Below, in pieces: positions 33,612 to 42,188 of a stretch of 64,000 nucleotides of DNA. Location: contig CATOJE010000002.1 in the NCBI GenBank assembly GCA_951800145.1, positions 50,902 through 114,901 on the forward strand, written 5' to 3'. The notes beneath the pieces were generated by a model. The model had not been told where the DNA came from, did no database searches, and saw only the letters and a program-made list of their open reading frames with translations. Positions within the stretch are counted from its first letter, which is position 1. Every line of letters begins with the position of its first letter. The DNA comes from an uncultured Lachnospiraceae bacterium. Its GTDB lineage: Bacteria > Bacillota > Clostridia > Lachnospirales > Lachnospiraceae. Position numbers and translations under genes: made by a program.

Positions 33612-35000
33612 GATGCTTCTGGCCACGCTGATCCCATTGGCAGAGGCCTGCTGCAGGCCTCTGGTTACAGAGGCGCCGTCGCCGATGGCCCGCAGGCCCC
33701 GGACACTGGTTTCAAAATCACGGTCCACCACCACTTTATTGGAGTAGAACTTTACTTCCACTCCGTAGAGAAGGGTTTCATCGCTGGCGATGCCGGGGGT
33801 TACCTTATCCAGGGCCAGGAGCATTTCCTTAATGTCCACCATGATCCGGTGGGGAAGCACCAGGGACAGATCGCCGGGGACGGCATCCTTTAAGGTGGGA
33901 ATCAGATTATTGCGGCAGAGCCGTTCCTCAGTGGTGCGGCGTCCCCGCTGGAAGTCGCCGAAGGTCTGCACCAGGATCCGGCCGTCGCAGAGCATATTGC
34001 TTAACCGGGCGATGTGCTTTCCATATTCGATAGGGGTTTTAAAGGGCTTGGTAAAGTTTTTGGATACCAGCAGGGCGAAGTTCGTATTATTGGTCTTATA
34101 CTCCTTTGACTTGTAGGCGTGTCCATTTACCACAGCCAGTCCGTCCTCGTAGTATTCTGTGGCCACCTCGCCGGAGGGATTGGTACAGAAGGTCCGCACC
34201 TTATCGTCAAAGGTGGGGGTGTAGTAAACCAGCTTTGCCTCATAGAGATTTTTATTTAAAAATTCCATGATCTCATCCCGGACTTCCACACGGACGCCGA
34301 TATCCACGGTCCCCACCTGGGTTTCTATGCCGTGATCCCGGCAGATATGGGAGAACCAGTCGGAGCCTTCCCGGCCAATGGCAGAAACCACCTGGGAAGC
34401 ATAGTAGATTTCATCCTGGCTGGTCACCACGCCTTTTACCTGGGAATCTTCGATGAGAATATCCTTTACCATGGTGTTAAACTTCATGGTGATGTTTTGC
34501 TGGAGCAGATGCTCCTGGAGGCGGGTGTAGATTTTATAGCCCTCTTCGGTTCCCAGATGGCGGATGGGACATTCGATCAGCTTTAAATTAGCGCCGATGG
34601 CCTTGCGGCGGATCTCCTGGATTTCCGCCTGTTTGTGGATGCCGTAAACATTGGTGTCTGCGCCGAATTTCAGGTAGATATTGTCCGATTCCTGGATCAG
34701 GGCCTTTGCTTCTTCATAGCCTAAGATCTCAGGCAGGTGTCCGCCCACGTCAGGGGAGAGGGACAGCTTTCCGTCGGAAAAGGCCCCGGCCCCGGCAAAA
34801 CCGGTGGTGATAGAGCAGGGCTGGCAGCCGACACAGGTTTTGGTGGTGCGCTTGGGACAGACCCTTTTTTCGATGGGCCGGCCCTTTTCCAGCATCAAAA
34901 TCTTAAGATCTGGCTTTTTCTGGATCAGCTCATAGGCGCAGAAGATTCCGGAAGGGCCGGCGCCTATGATAATTACATCGAAGCTTGTGTTTTGATTCAT
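33585..35000 (-). CDS. FAD-dependent dehydrogenase (COG2509-like)
   Basis: 471 residues. N-terminal Rossmann motif DVIIIGAGPSGIFCAYEL; then a four-cysteine stretch CPKRTTKTCVGCQPC (Cys47 area), possibly metal or cluster binding; FAGAGAFSDGKLSLSPDVGG; and the C-terminal FAD motif LRAIGDGASVTRGLQQASANG (visible as AIGDGASVTRGLQQASANG). The family is widespread in Firmicutes with no firmly assigned substrate. Two possible promoters lie upstream on the minus strand. Confidence 0.85.
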   Translation of the reverse strand: MNQNTSFDVIIIGAGPSGIFCAYELIQKKPDLKILMLEKGRPIEKRVCPKRTTKTCVGCQPCSITTGFAGAGAFSDGKLSLSPDVGGHLPEILGYEEAKALIQESDNIYLKFGADTNVYGIHKQAEIQEIRRKAIGANLKLIECPIRHLGTEEGYKIYTRLQEHLLQQNITMKFNTMVKDILIEDSQVKGVVTSQDEIYYASQVVSAIGREGSDWFSHICRDHGIETQVGTVDIGVRVEVRDEIMEFLNKNLYEAKLVYYTPTFDDKVRTFCTNPSGEVATEYYEDGLAVVNGHAYKSKEYKTNNTNFALLVSKNFTKPFKTPIEYGKHIARLSNMLCDGRILVQTFGDFQRGRRTTEERLCRNNLIPTLKDAVPGDLSLVLPHRIMVDIKEMLLALDKVTPGIASDETLLYGVEVKFYSNKVVVDRDFETSVRGLRAIGDGASVTRGLQQASANGISVARSILKGMGSIL

Positions 35001-35035
35001 AGAATCACCCCCATAGTTTATTCATTAAAAATACC

Positions 35036-35065
35036 AGCATACACAAAATAGAAGCTTATAGTCAA
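35036..35065 (-). promoter_or_regulatory. Proximal promoter for the FAD dehydrogenase gene
   Basis: Minus strand TTGACT, 18-nt spacer, TATGCT. An inverted repeat GTTCAT-6-ATGAAC lies just upstream at 35090-35107 and might be an operator. Confidence 0.5.
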
Positions 35066-35128
35066 CTATTTTCGGCAGCTGGTAGAAACGTTCATCCAAT
35101 TATGAACCTATATAAGCACAACAATTAA

Positions 35129-35157
35129 AGTCTACCATAGAAAAATGAATATGACAA
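35129..35157 (-). promoter_or_regulatory. Possible distal promoter for the FAD dehydrogenase gene
   Basis: Minus strand TTGTCA, 17-nt spacer, TAGACT, just beyond the end of the YesN-like gene. Confidence 0.4.
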
Positions 35158-35165
35158 GGGGAAAA

Positions 35166-36767
35166 TCAGCTGTGGGATTGAATATATTCTCTGGGAGAAA
35201 TTCCTTCCACCTTTTTGAATACCTTGCTGAAATAAAAAGCGCTTTCAAAGCCCAGGCGTTCGGCGATTTCATAAATCTTTAAATCCTGCTCAAGCAGCAG
35301 GCCCTTTGCCCGGGAGATTTTCCCCTGGGTTACATATTCAGAAAATCCAATATTGCAGATTTTCTTAAAAAGTGCGCTTAAGTAATTGGGGCTTAAGCCA
35401 AAGATGGCGGACACCTGGTTCAGTGTCAGGCGTTCTTCGATGTGGCTGTCAATGTATTTTTGAACATTGGATATAATGTGCTCCTTGTAAGATTTCCGCT
35501 TGCTTTGAAGGACATGGCAGAGGCCGTCACGGAAGGTTTCCAACCATGCGATGATCTGATTCACGCTGTGCATCTGATAGATGGATCGGTAGCCGTCCGG
35601 GTAATCCGAAAAGATCTGGGATATGGTTTCTTCCCCATCCGGCAGGAGGGACATAGCCAGATAGAGAATATTACAGGAGCCATCTACCGCCTGGAGGTAG
35701 CGCTGAGGATAGGAGGCAAAAAGATCGATAATCTGGGAAAGGGTATCGAAGAGAACATCTGCCTCAAATTCCTCAAAGGCCTGAGTCAAAGCATTTTTAA
35801 ATAAGGTGATATTAAAGGAGTTTCGCGCGGAGGAGTCCTCCAGCCGGGTAAAAAAGCAAACGGGATTATCTGTGTCCGTGTGGGTAAAGGCCTGCCGGGC
35901 CTCCTGATAGGTTTCGCTGATGCGCAGAGGCTCTTCAACTGAGCTTCCAAGCCCCACAGCCAGCCAGGCGTTAAAATATTTTGGAATCATTACACAGGCA
36001 TTGTCCCAGGCAGCCTCCAGAAGGGAGATTTCAGAATCGCCGGAGGCTGCCAGCTGGAAAATCACAGCAAAGTGCCGCATATCCAGGGCAATCACATGGC
36101 AGGGCAGATACTTTGAAAGGATCTCACGCATCATCTGCAGGCTGCTGGAAAAGAGATTCACCTGTTTGGCATAATCCATGGAAAGAGCCGTGTCACTCTG
36201 GATCGCTCCGTGGGCTGCCAGGTAATTTCCAGAGGAAAAGTCCAGCCTCAGATCCTTTACCTGCAGTTCGAATTGCTCCCGGTTGTCAAATAAATTATGG
36301 AGGAGCCGCATATAAAATTTATCCAGATAGCTTTGGAGAAGAGGGCGTTTTTCCCCGCTGTGCTTTAAGGCTTCCGCAGCCCGAAGCTCCTCCAGCCGCT
36401 CCAATGCCTGGCGAATGGCCGCGGTCAGGCTATCCTCATTCAGCTCCAGCTTAATCAGGTAATCAACCACCTGATAGGAGAGGGCCTTTTTGATCAGTGG
36501 AAATTCTTCGTAGCTGGTGAGAATTAAGAAGAGAGGAACAGGGCCATAGCAGTCGCGGCATTCTTTTACCAGCTCCAGGCCATTCATGATTGGCATCTTG
36601 ATATCGGTTATAACCAGCTCCGGCGAGTATTCTTCAATCATTTCCATAGCCGCTTTGCCATTCATAGCTGTTCCGCAGACCTGGATGCCCAGCTGGGACC
36701 AGTTCAACATGGATTTTATTCCAATCTGTACCAATGGCTCATCGTCTACAATCAATAGCTTTATCAT
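35166..36767 (-). CDS. YesN-type response regulator with AraC DNA-binding domain
   Basis: About 533 residues. Receiver domain at the N-terminus: LLIVDDEPLVQIGIK, phosphoacceptor in LVITDIKMPIMNG, Thr in ILTSYEEF, Lys in DYLIKLEL. A long linker domain is followed by a C-terminal AraC/XylS double helix-turn-helix: LTLNQVSAIFGLSPNYLSAL and IYEIAERLGFESAFYFSKVF. It would activate the neighbouring sugar-uptake operon on signal from the sensor kinase. ATG 36767 is preferred (GGGAGAA ribosome site, receiver begins at once) over 36791. It follows the kinase by 2 nt. The gene looks intact although its kinase is broken. Confidence 0.88.
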   Translation of the reverse strand: MIKLLIVDDEPLVQIGIKSMLNWSQLGIQVCGTAMNGKAAMEMIEEYSPELVITDIKMPIMNGLELVKECRDCYGPVPLFLILTSYEEFPLIKKALSYQVVDYLIKLELNEDSLTAAIRQALERLEELRAAEALKHSGEKRPLLQSYLDKFYMRLLHNLFDNREQFELQVKDLRLDFSSGNYLAAHGAIQSDTALSMDYAKQVNLFSSSLQMMREILSKYLPCHVIALDMRHFAVIFQLAASGDSEISLLEAAWDNACVMIPKYFNAWLAVGLGSSVEEPLRISETYQEARQAFTHTDTDNPVCFFTRLEDSSARNSFNITLFKNALTQAFEEFEADVLFDTLSQIIDLFASYPQRYLQAVDGSCNILYLAMSLLPDGEETISQIFSDYPDGYRSIYQMHSVNQIIAWLETFRDGLCHVLQSKRKSYKEHIISNVQKYIDSHIEERLTLNQVSAIFGLSPNYLSALFKKICNIGFSEYVTQGKISRAKGLLLEQDLKIYEIAERLGFESAFYFSKVFKKVEGISPREYIQSHS

Positions 36768-36769
36768 AA

Positions 36770-38282
36770 TTATTCTCCCTTTTTTGCCCATTGGCAGGGC
36801 AGTGTTATGGTCATGGTGGTATATTCTCCCAGGCGGCTGCTAATGGAGATGCTGCCGCCATAGCGGTATTGCTGAATCAGAAAATAATCCTTTACCAGGT
36901 TTAGCTCGTCTTCAAAGGGAACCGGGGCAGAAGTACCTTTTGATACATTCTTTAAAAGCCTGGCAAGAGCAACGATCATCTCCGCAATACCGGAAGCATT
37001 CTGGATGGTGGCCATCCATTTGATGGAGTTTAAGGTATTATAAAGAAAATGGGGGTTAATCTGACTCTGAAGGATCTGATATTCCAGATCCTTTTTCTGC
37101 TTCTCATCCTCCACCTTCCGATCCATCAGGGACACCACATTTTCCGCCATGGTGTTAATGCCCTTCCCGATGGTTCCCAGCTCATTTTCCCATTCGATGG
37201 AAGGATCCCTGGAAAAATCTCCCTCTGAGATAGCCAGAACCTTCCCACGGATCTTGTCCACCGGGGCATTGATGATGCAGTTTAAGAGAAATAGGAGCAC
37301 CAGCCCCATAAGGACGATGACAAAAAGAATGGCCAGAATAATTAAAATATAGGCCTGCCGCTGTACCTGGTACTCCTTTTCAGAAAGAATATAGGAGATA
37401 TACCAGCCATCCACGCCTAAGGGGCAGGTGATCATAGTACGGCGGCTTTTATCTGGCAGCTCCACCAGACGGGCCTGGGTTCCGGGGCTTAAGGTGGCAT
37501 TTTCCATTTCACGGATGACTGGAAATTCCAGGGATGCGTCTGTAAACTGCTCCTCTCTGAACTGGTAGGAATGCTCTCCTAAGGTAATATACAGGCTGCT
37601 GTCTGCCTGGAGGGGGGAAGGCACTTAGGTAATTTTGGATCAGCTGATGGGATATGGATAAATATACCCAGCCCACCACCTCTGAATTATATTGATTATA
37701 AATGGGGCGGAGGATAGGGATGACCTGGACGTTTGAATTTTCCGGGTCAGGAACCAGCCCGATCCAAAGCATCCCGGGGCTTTTTAACAGCTCCTGAAAA
37801 AAGCTGCGCTGCTGGATCTTCTCCGCCAGAGCGCTGGAGCTAAAGGAGGTTCCGGATATCTGCAGATAATTTTTACCATTCAGGGGTGAGATAAGAACAC
37901 GGGTGATATAGTCAGAGGAATGGGTATTATAGTACTCCTCCTTCAACCGGTCATAAGCGTTCAGCGCCGTTGCCCGCAGGGCAGAGTTGGCAGAGATGGA
38001 GGGCATTTTCTGCTGATTGCGGAAAGCCTCCAGATAGCGGCTGATATTCTCATTGGTATAGCACCATTGGGTAAAGTACGTAATATTTTCCATGTCGCTG
38101 GACACATTATTTGAAATAACCTGCAGGTTGTATTCTGCAGACTGGAGCAGCTTCTGCCGCCAAAAGGACTGAAAGACAGAAAAACAGATGGAGATGGTTG
38201 CAGCGGCAATCAGCAGGGTAACTGCCGCGGTGCTGGCGATGATTTTTCCGCGTATGGTTTTGGGGAATCGCTTTTTCCACAT
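36770..38282 (-). pseudogene. YesM-type sensor histidine kinase, frameshifted and lacking the ATPase domain
   Basis: Read on the minus strand. N-terminal piece (38282 to about 37612): TM1 IIASTAAVTLLIAAATISI and a large extracytoplasmic sensor region. The frame breaks at a run of six C (G6 on the plus strand, 37612-37617); with five C the text continues LSAFPLQADSSLYITLGEH. C-terminal piece: TM2 ILIILAILFVIVLMGLVLLF, a HAMP-like linker and the dimerisation box QINPHFLYNTLNSIKWMA with the phospho-His. Then IQQYRYGGSISISSRLGEYT jumps from the end of the His_kinase domain straight to the last strand of HATPase_c; the N, G1 and G2 boxes (roughly 100 residues) are missing. Kinase activity should be lost. 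Confidence 0.85.
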
Positions 38283-38375
38283 AATTAGAAACCCATTCCT
38301 TTCTCTGATCTCTCCGGGGCTTTCACAGTAATCCCCATGCGACCTTTGACGGTACACCGGCCACCCTATGAAAGC

Positions 38376-38407
38376 CGATTGCTCCGCACTTTGTGCTTAC
38401 GCAATCG
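38376..38407. repeat. Dispersed 32-nt two-tier hairpin, copy B
   Basis: Outer stem CGATTGC/GCAATCG and inner stem GCAC/GTGC; same design as copy A at 9253-9284 with compensatory changes in both stems. Confidence 0.6.
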
Positions 38408-38458
38408 CCGCCAGTATTCGCAATCCGGGCTGCCACCCTCCTTGCTCATACCGGCTTG

Positions 38459-38519
38459 GTTGCCCGATATCCATGGTTCATTGCAAGCGAGCTTGCATTC
38501 ACCATGGCTGCCGGGCAAC
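38459..38519. repeat. Long imperfect hairpin in the insert
   Basis: GTTGCCCG pairs with CGGGCAAC at the base, CCATGGT with ACCATGG in the middle, and GCAAGC with GCTTGC at the tip. Confidence 0.6.
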
Positions 38520-38693
38520 ACTTTCACAGTAATATTAAGAAAAAGAAGGGGATTTGTCAAATGGCAAAGGCGGAAAAAATAATTTGCATAAAATATTGCT
38601 GGTTTATCATAAAAAATTACATTTTTTCTTTGGAGCGGGGAAGGCAGAGAAAAAAGAGGAGGAAAAAAGGAAGCTTTTTTGGTAGAAAGTCCA

Positions 38694-38722
38694 TTCAGAA
38701 CAGGGAAAAAAGCCGGTATAAT
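38694..38722 (+). promoter_or_regulatory. Promoter for the uronide ABC/hydrolase operon
   Basis: TTCAGA, 17-nt spacer, TATAAT, about 60 nt before the lipoprotein start. The weak -35 fits an activator-dependent promoter (YesN-like regulator upstream). Rest of the 38358-38782 gap is the hairpin insert. Confidence 0.55.
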
Positions 38723-38782
38723 CAACCCATAAAGAAATCACCTGGAGTTATGAGCCGGGGAGAAACGGAGGAGGAAATTCGT

Positions 38783-40156
38783 ATGATGAAAAAACGGTTA
38801 CTTAGCATGGTATTAGCGGCAGCGATGGCAGGAAGCCTGGCAGGCTGCGGCGGAGGCGGCAGCAATGAGACAGCCGGAGGAGCAGCAGATAATACAACCG
38901 CTGCTCAGACCCAGGCAGGCGCCTCTGAGACAAAGGCCCAGGAGACGGTGGCAGCAGCCGACGGCCAGACTGTATTAAAATGGTCCATCTGGGACAAGGA
39001 TCTGACGGTTTATTATCAGCCATTAATCGATGCCTTTGAGGCGGCCCACCCGGATGTAAAGATCGAGACCGTAGACCTGGGAAGCTCAGATTACCAGACG
39101 GTACTGGGGACGCAGCTTACCGGATCCGGCTCAGACTTTGACGTGGTAACCATCAAGGATGTGCCAGGCTATACCACTCTGGTTAACAAGGGCGTGCTGG
39201 AGCCGCTGGATGAGTATATTGCCAAGGATAATGTGGATTTGGCTGCCTTTAAGGGTCTGACCGACCAGATCAAGGTAGAGGATAAGCTGTATGAGCTGCC
39301 CTTTAGAAGTGATTTCTGGGTGGTTTATTATAATAAGGACGTATTTGACGCGGCAGGCGTGGAGTACCCCACCAATGATATGACCTTTGAAGAATATGAT
39401 GCCCTGGCCAGAAGCCTGACCGTAGACGAGCCAGGCTCCGAAGTTTATGGCGTCCACTACCATACCTGGAGAAGCGCGGTTCAGCTGTTTGGCGTGCTGG
39501 ATGGAAAGAATACCATCTTAGACGGCACCTATGGCTTCTTAAAGCCTTACTACGAGCTGATCTTAGCGCAGCAGGAGGATGGGGTATGCCAGGATTACGC
39601 TACCTTAAAGACCTCGAACCTTCACTACTCCGGAGCCTTTGCCCAGGGGAATGTAGGCATGATGAACATGGGCACCTGGTTCATCGCCACGATGATTGAT
39701 AAGATTAAAACCGGCGAGTACACAGACTGCGCTAACTGGGGAATTGTAAAGTATCCTCATGCCGATGGCGTGGAGCCAGGCTCTACCTTAGCTACCATTA
39801 CCGCTCTGTCCATCCCGGCCAATGCGCCTCATAAGGATCTGGCCTGGGAGTTTGTAAAGTTTGTCTGCGGGGAGGAAGGCGCCAATATCCTGGCAGAAAC
39901 CGGAACCATCCCGGCTCTGATGACCGACGATATCGCGGAGATGGTATCCGCCATCGATGGATATCCCTCTGACGAAAACAGCAAGGAAGCCCTTCAGACC
40001 TCCAACCTGTATCTGGAGATGCCGGTAAGCGCTAAGAGCTCTGAGATCGAGACCGTATTAAATGAGGCTCATGATAATATTATGACAGGAAATATGACCA
40101 TCGATGAAGGGATTGCGGATATGGATGAAAAGATCAGCGCAATCCTTGGACAGTAA
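38783..40156 (+). CDS. Sugar ABC transporter substrate-binding lipoprotein (family 1)
   Basis: About 457 residues. Signal peptide MMKKRLLSMVLAAAMAGSLA followed by lipobox Cys (LAGCGGGGS), then a low-complexity Ala/Thr/Glu linker and a family-1 solute-binding fold (VLKWSIWDKDLTVYYQPLI, GSGSDFDVVTIKDVPGYTTL, AQGNVGMMNMGTWFIA). It captures the sugar outside the membrane for the two permeases downstream; the neighbouring GH88, heparinase and glucuronidase genes point to uronic-acid oligosaccharides. GGAGGAAATTCGT precedes the ATG. The frame is open further upstream, but that stretch includes the promoter and is not coding. Confidence 0.9.
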   Translation: MMKKRLLSMVLAAAMAGSLAGCGGGGSNETAGGAADNTTAAQTQAGASETKAQETVAAADGQTVLKWSIWDKDLTVYYQPLIDAFEAAHPDVKIETVDLGSSDYQTVLGTQLTGSGSDFDVVTIKDVPGYTTLVNKGVLEPLDEYIAKDNVDLAAFKGLTDQIKVEDKLYELPFRSDFWVVYYNKDVFDAAGVEYPTNDMTFEEYDALARSLTVDEPGSEVYGVHYHTWRSAVQLFGVLDGKNTILDGTYGFLKPYYELILAQQEDGVCQDYATLKTSNLHYSGAFAQGNVGMMNMGTWFIATMIDKIKTGEYTDCANWGIVKYPHADGVEPGSTLATITALSIPANAPHKDLAWEFVKFVCGEEGANILAETGTIPALMTDDIAEMVSAIDGYPSDENSKEALQTSNLYLEMPVSAKSSEIETVLNEAHDNIMTGNMTIDEGIADMDEKISAILGQ

Positions 40157-40185
40157 AAGAGTAAAATCTCAGACAAGGGATCAGC

Positions 40186-40211
40186 GGGCAGGCGTAATCA
40201 AACGCCTGCCC
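40186..40211 (+). other. Intercistronic hairpin after the binding-protein gene
   Basis: GGGCAGGCG pairs with CGCCTGCCC over 8 nt, followed by CCTTTC rather than a T-run. Such stems often stabilise or partly terminate mRNA so that the binding protein outnumbers the permeases. Confidence 0.6.
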
Positions 40212-40262
40212 CCTTTCAAGAAATGAGTAAAGGAGGAGCGCCGTAACAGGGCCAAATACGAT

Positions 40263-41336
40263 ATGGCAGAGACAAGAGCAGCAGACCCCAAAGAGGTGGA
40301 GAGAAAACTGGCAGTGTTAGAGCCACAGCTAAAGGAGCTGGAACAGCAGGTGGCAGCGGAGACGGATCCGAAGAAAAAGGAACAGCTTGCCAAAAAGATT
40401 ACAAGGACGCGGGATAAGATCCGCCAGGCAAAAACCGGCGAGCGGCTAAGCCGCCAGACGAAGCGGGACCTGGTGGCGTATTCCTTTATCGCACCGAATT
40501 TTATTGGGTTTGCGATATTTACATTAGGGCCGGTTATTTTTGCCTTTGTACTGGCCTTTGTGAAATGGGATGGAAATAATCCCATGGAGTTTGCAGGACT
40601 GGGCAATTTTGCCATGATGATCGGCAATCAGCGGTTCATGGCATCCTTAAGAAATACCATCGTTTACTGTATCGCAACCGTGCCGTTTACCCTGGTCTGC
40701 GCCCTGGGGCTGGCAGTGCTGCTGAATCAGAAGATTAAGGGGAGGAACTTTTTCCGGACCGTCAGCTTCTTCCCTTACGTGGCCTCCCTGGTGGCTGTGG
40801 CGGCTGTGTGGAACATGCTTTTTTCCCCGGCGAAGAACGGTCCGGTGAATATGATCCTTTATAATGTGTTCCATGTGGCGGCAAAGGCCCTTCCCAAATG
40901 GTCTGCGGATAAGGACTGGGTTATGTTTACCATTGTCATGTTTTCTGTGTGGAAGAACATGGGATATTATATGGTGATTTACCTGGCAGGCCTTCAGGGG
41001 ATCAATGCAGAGCTGTACGAGGCCGCCAGCCTGGACGGGACCAATACCTGGCAGAAGTTCCGGTTTATTACCTGGCCCCAGCTGCAGCCTACCACCTTTT
41101 TTGTGACCATCATCCTGACCATCAACTGCTTTAAGGTATACGACATCGTGTACATGCTGGCTGGAGGAAGCTCCGGCGTCTTAAATGAGTCGGCCATTGT
41201 ACTGGTATACCATATTTATGAAGAAGCATTCCGAAACTGGAATCTGGGCTACGCAAGCGCGGCAGCGATGGTTCTGTTCCTCATCGTGCTGGCTATTACC
41301 TTAATCCAGTTCCGCGGTGAGAAAAAATACGCGTAA
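40263..41336 (+). CDS. Sugar ABC transporter permease (UgpA/LacF-like) with N-terminal coiled coil
   Basis: 357 residues. Unusual N-terminal 70 residues are charged and helical (VERKLAVLEPQLKELEQQVA), then six-helix permease core beginning AYSFIAPNFIGFAIFTLGPV. The EAA loop EAASLDGTNTWQKFRFITWP contacts the ATPase. No ATPase gene is in the operon; a shared MsmK-like ATPase elsewhere is usual in Firmicutes. The best SD-like run (AAGGAGGAG) lies about 23 nt upstream of the ATG, too far for normal use, and no other start codon is in frame between, so initiation efficiency is uncertain. Confidence 0.88.
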   Translation: MAETRAADPKEVERKLAVLEPQLKELEQQVAAETDPKKKEQLAKKITRTRDKIRQAKTGERLSRQTKRDLVAYSFIAPNFIGFAIFTLGPVIFAFVLAFVKWDGNNPMEFAGLGNFAMMIGNQRFMASLRNTIVYCIATVPFTLVCALGLAVLLNQKIKGRNFFRTVSFFPYVASLVAVAAVWNMLFSPAKNGPVNMILYNVFHVAAKALPKWSADKDWVMFTIVMFSVWKNMGYYMVIYLAGLQGINAELYEAASLDGTNTWQKFRFITWPQLQPTTFFVTIILTINCFKVYDIVYMLAGGSSGVLNESAIVLVYHIYEEAFRNWNLGYASAAAMVLFLIVLAITLIQFRGEKKYA

Positions 41337-41348
41337 GGAGGCCGTGAG

Positions 41349-42185
41349 ATGAAGATTAATAATACGAAAACAAGAACCCTGCGGGTAGTCCTTTATGCGG
41401 TGCTGATTATGCTGGCATTATTAATGCTGGTGCCCTTTGTCTGGATGCTGTCCGCCTCCTTTAAGCTGGATAAGGATGTATTCGTGTTCCCCATCCAGTG
41501 GATCCCGGCCAATCCCAGATGGCAGAACTATGTGGATATCTGGAATAAGATTCCCTTGTCTAAGTTTGCTTTAAATACGGTAAAGCTGACCCTGATTGTC
41601 ACCTTCCTGCAGCTTCTCACCAGCAGCTTTGCTGCCTACGCCTTCGGGAAGCTGGAGTTTAAAGGGAAAAATATCCTGTTTTTAGCTTATATCGCCACCA
41701 TCGCCGTGCCCTGGCAAGTATATATGGTGCCTCAGTTTATGATGATGCGTGCAATGGGGCTGGCAGATACCCATCTGGCGATTATCTGCCTCCAGGCCTT
41801 CTCCGCCTTCGGCGTATTTATGATGAAGCAGTTTTATGAGGGGATCCCCACAGAGCTCTGTGAGGCAGCCAGAATCGACGGGATGAGCGAGTATCAGATC
41901 TGGTATAAGATTATGCTGCCCCTGTCGAAGCCGGCTCTGTCCACCCTGACGATTTTTACCTTTGTAAACACCTGGAATGACTTCTTAGGCCCATTGATTT
42001 ACCTGACCACCGAGTCCAAGAAGACGCTGCAGCTGGGATTAAGAATGTTTATCAGCCAGTTTGGTTCCGAGTACGGATTGATTATGGCAGCTTCGGTGCT
42101 GAGCCTGATTCCGGTATTGATTGTATTTTTGTCTCTGCAGAAATATTTTGTGGAAGGCGTGGCCGCTACCGGCGTGAAGGGATAA
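41349..42185 (+). CDS. Sugar ABC transporter permease (UgpE/LacG-like)
   Basis: 278 residues, six membrane helices, first at VVLYAVLIMLALLMLVPFVW. EAA loop ELCEAARIDGMSEYQIWYKI with the conserved Gly is present. Partner of the preceding permease; together they form the channel of a CUT1-type importer. AAGGAGGCCGTGAG precedes the ATG. Confidence 0.92.
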   Translation: MKINNTKTRTLRVVLYAVLIMLALLMLVPFVWMLSASFKLDKDVFVFPIQWIPANPRWQNYVDIWNKIPLSKFALNTVKLTLIVTFLQLLTSSFAAYAFGKLEFKGKNILFLAYIATIAVPWQVYMVPQFMMMRAMGLADTHLAIICLQAFSAFGVFMMKQFYEGIPTELCEAARIDGMSEYQIWYKIMLPLSKPALSTLTIFTFVNTWNDFLGPLIYLTTESKKTLQLGLRMFISQFGSEYGLIMAASVLSLIPVLIVFLSLQKYFVEGVAATGVKG

Positions 42186-42188
42186 GCG

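Larger units (their letters stand above)
38320..38533. repeat. About 190-bp non-coding insert flanked by 13-bp direct repeats
   Basis: CTTTCACAGTAAT occurs at 38320-38332 and again at 38521-38533. The DNA between holds two hairpins (38376-38407 and 38459-38519) and no gene. The direct repeats look like a target-site duplication around a small non-autonomous element, or like the product of a tandem event. Confidence 0.5.

Noticed and set aside
38393..38782. N-terminal extension of the binding-protein ORF
   Set aside because: Includes the hairpin insert and promoter; the signal peptide begins at 38783 behind a good ribosome site.
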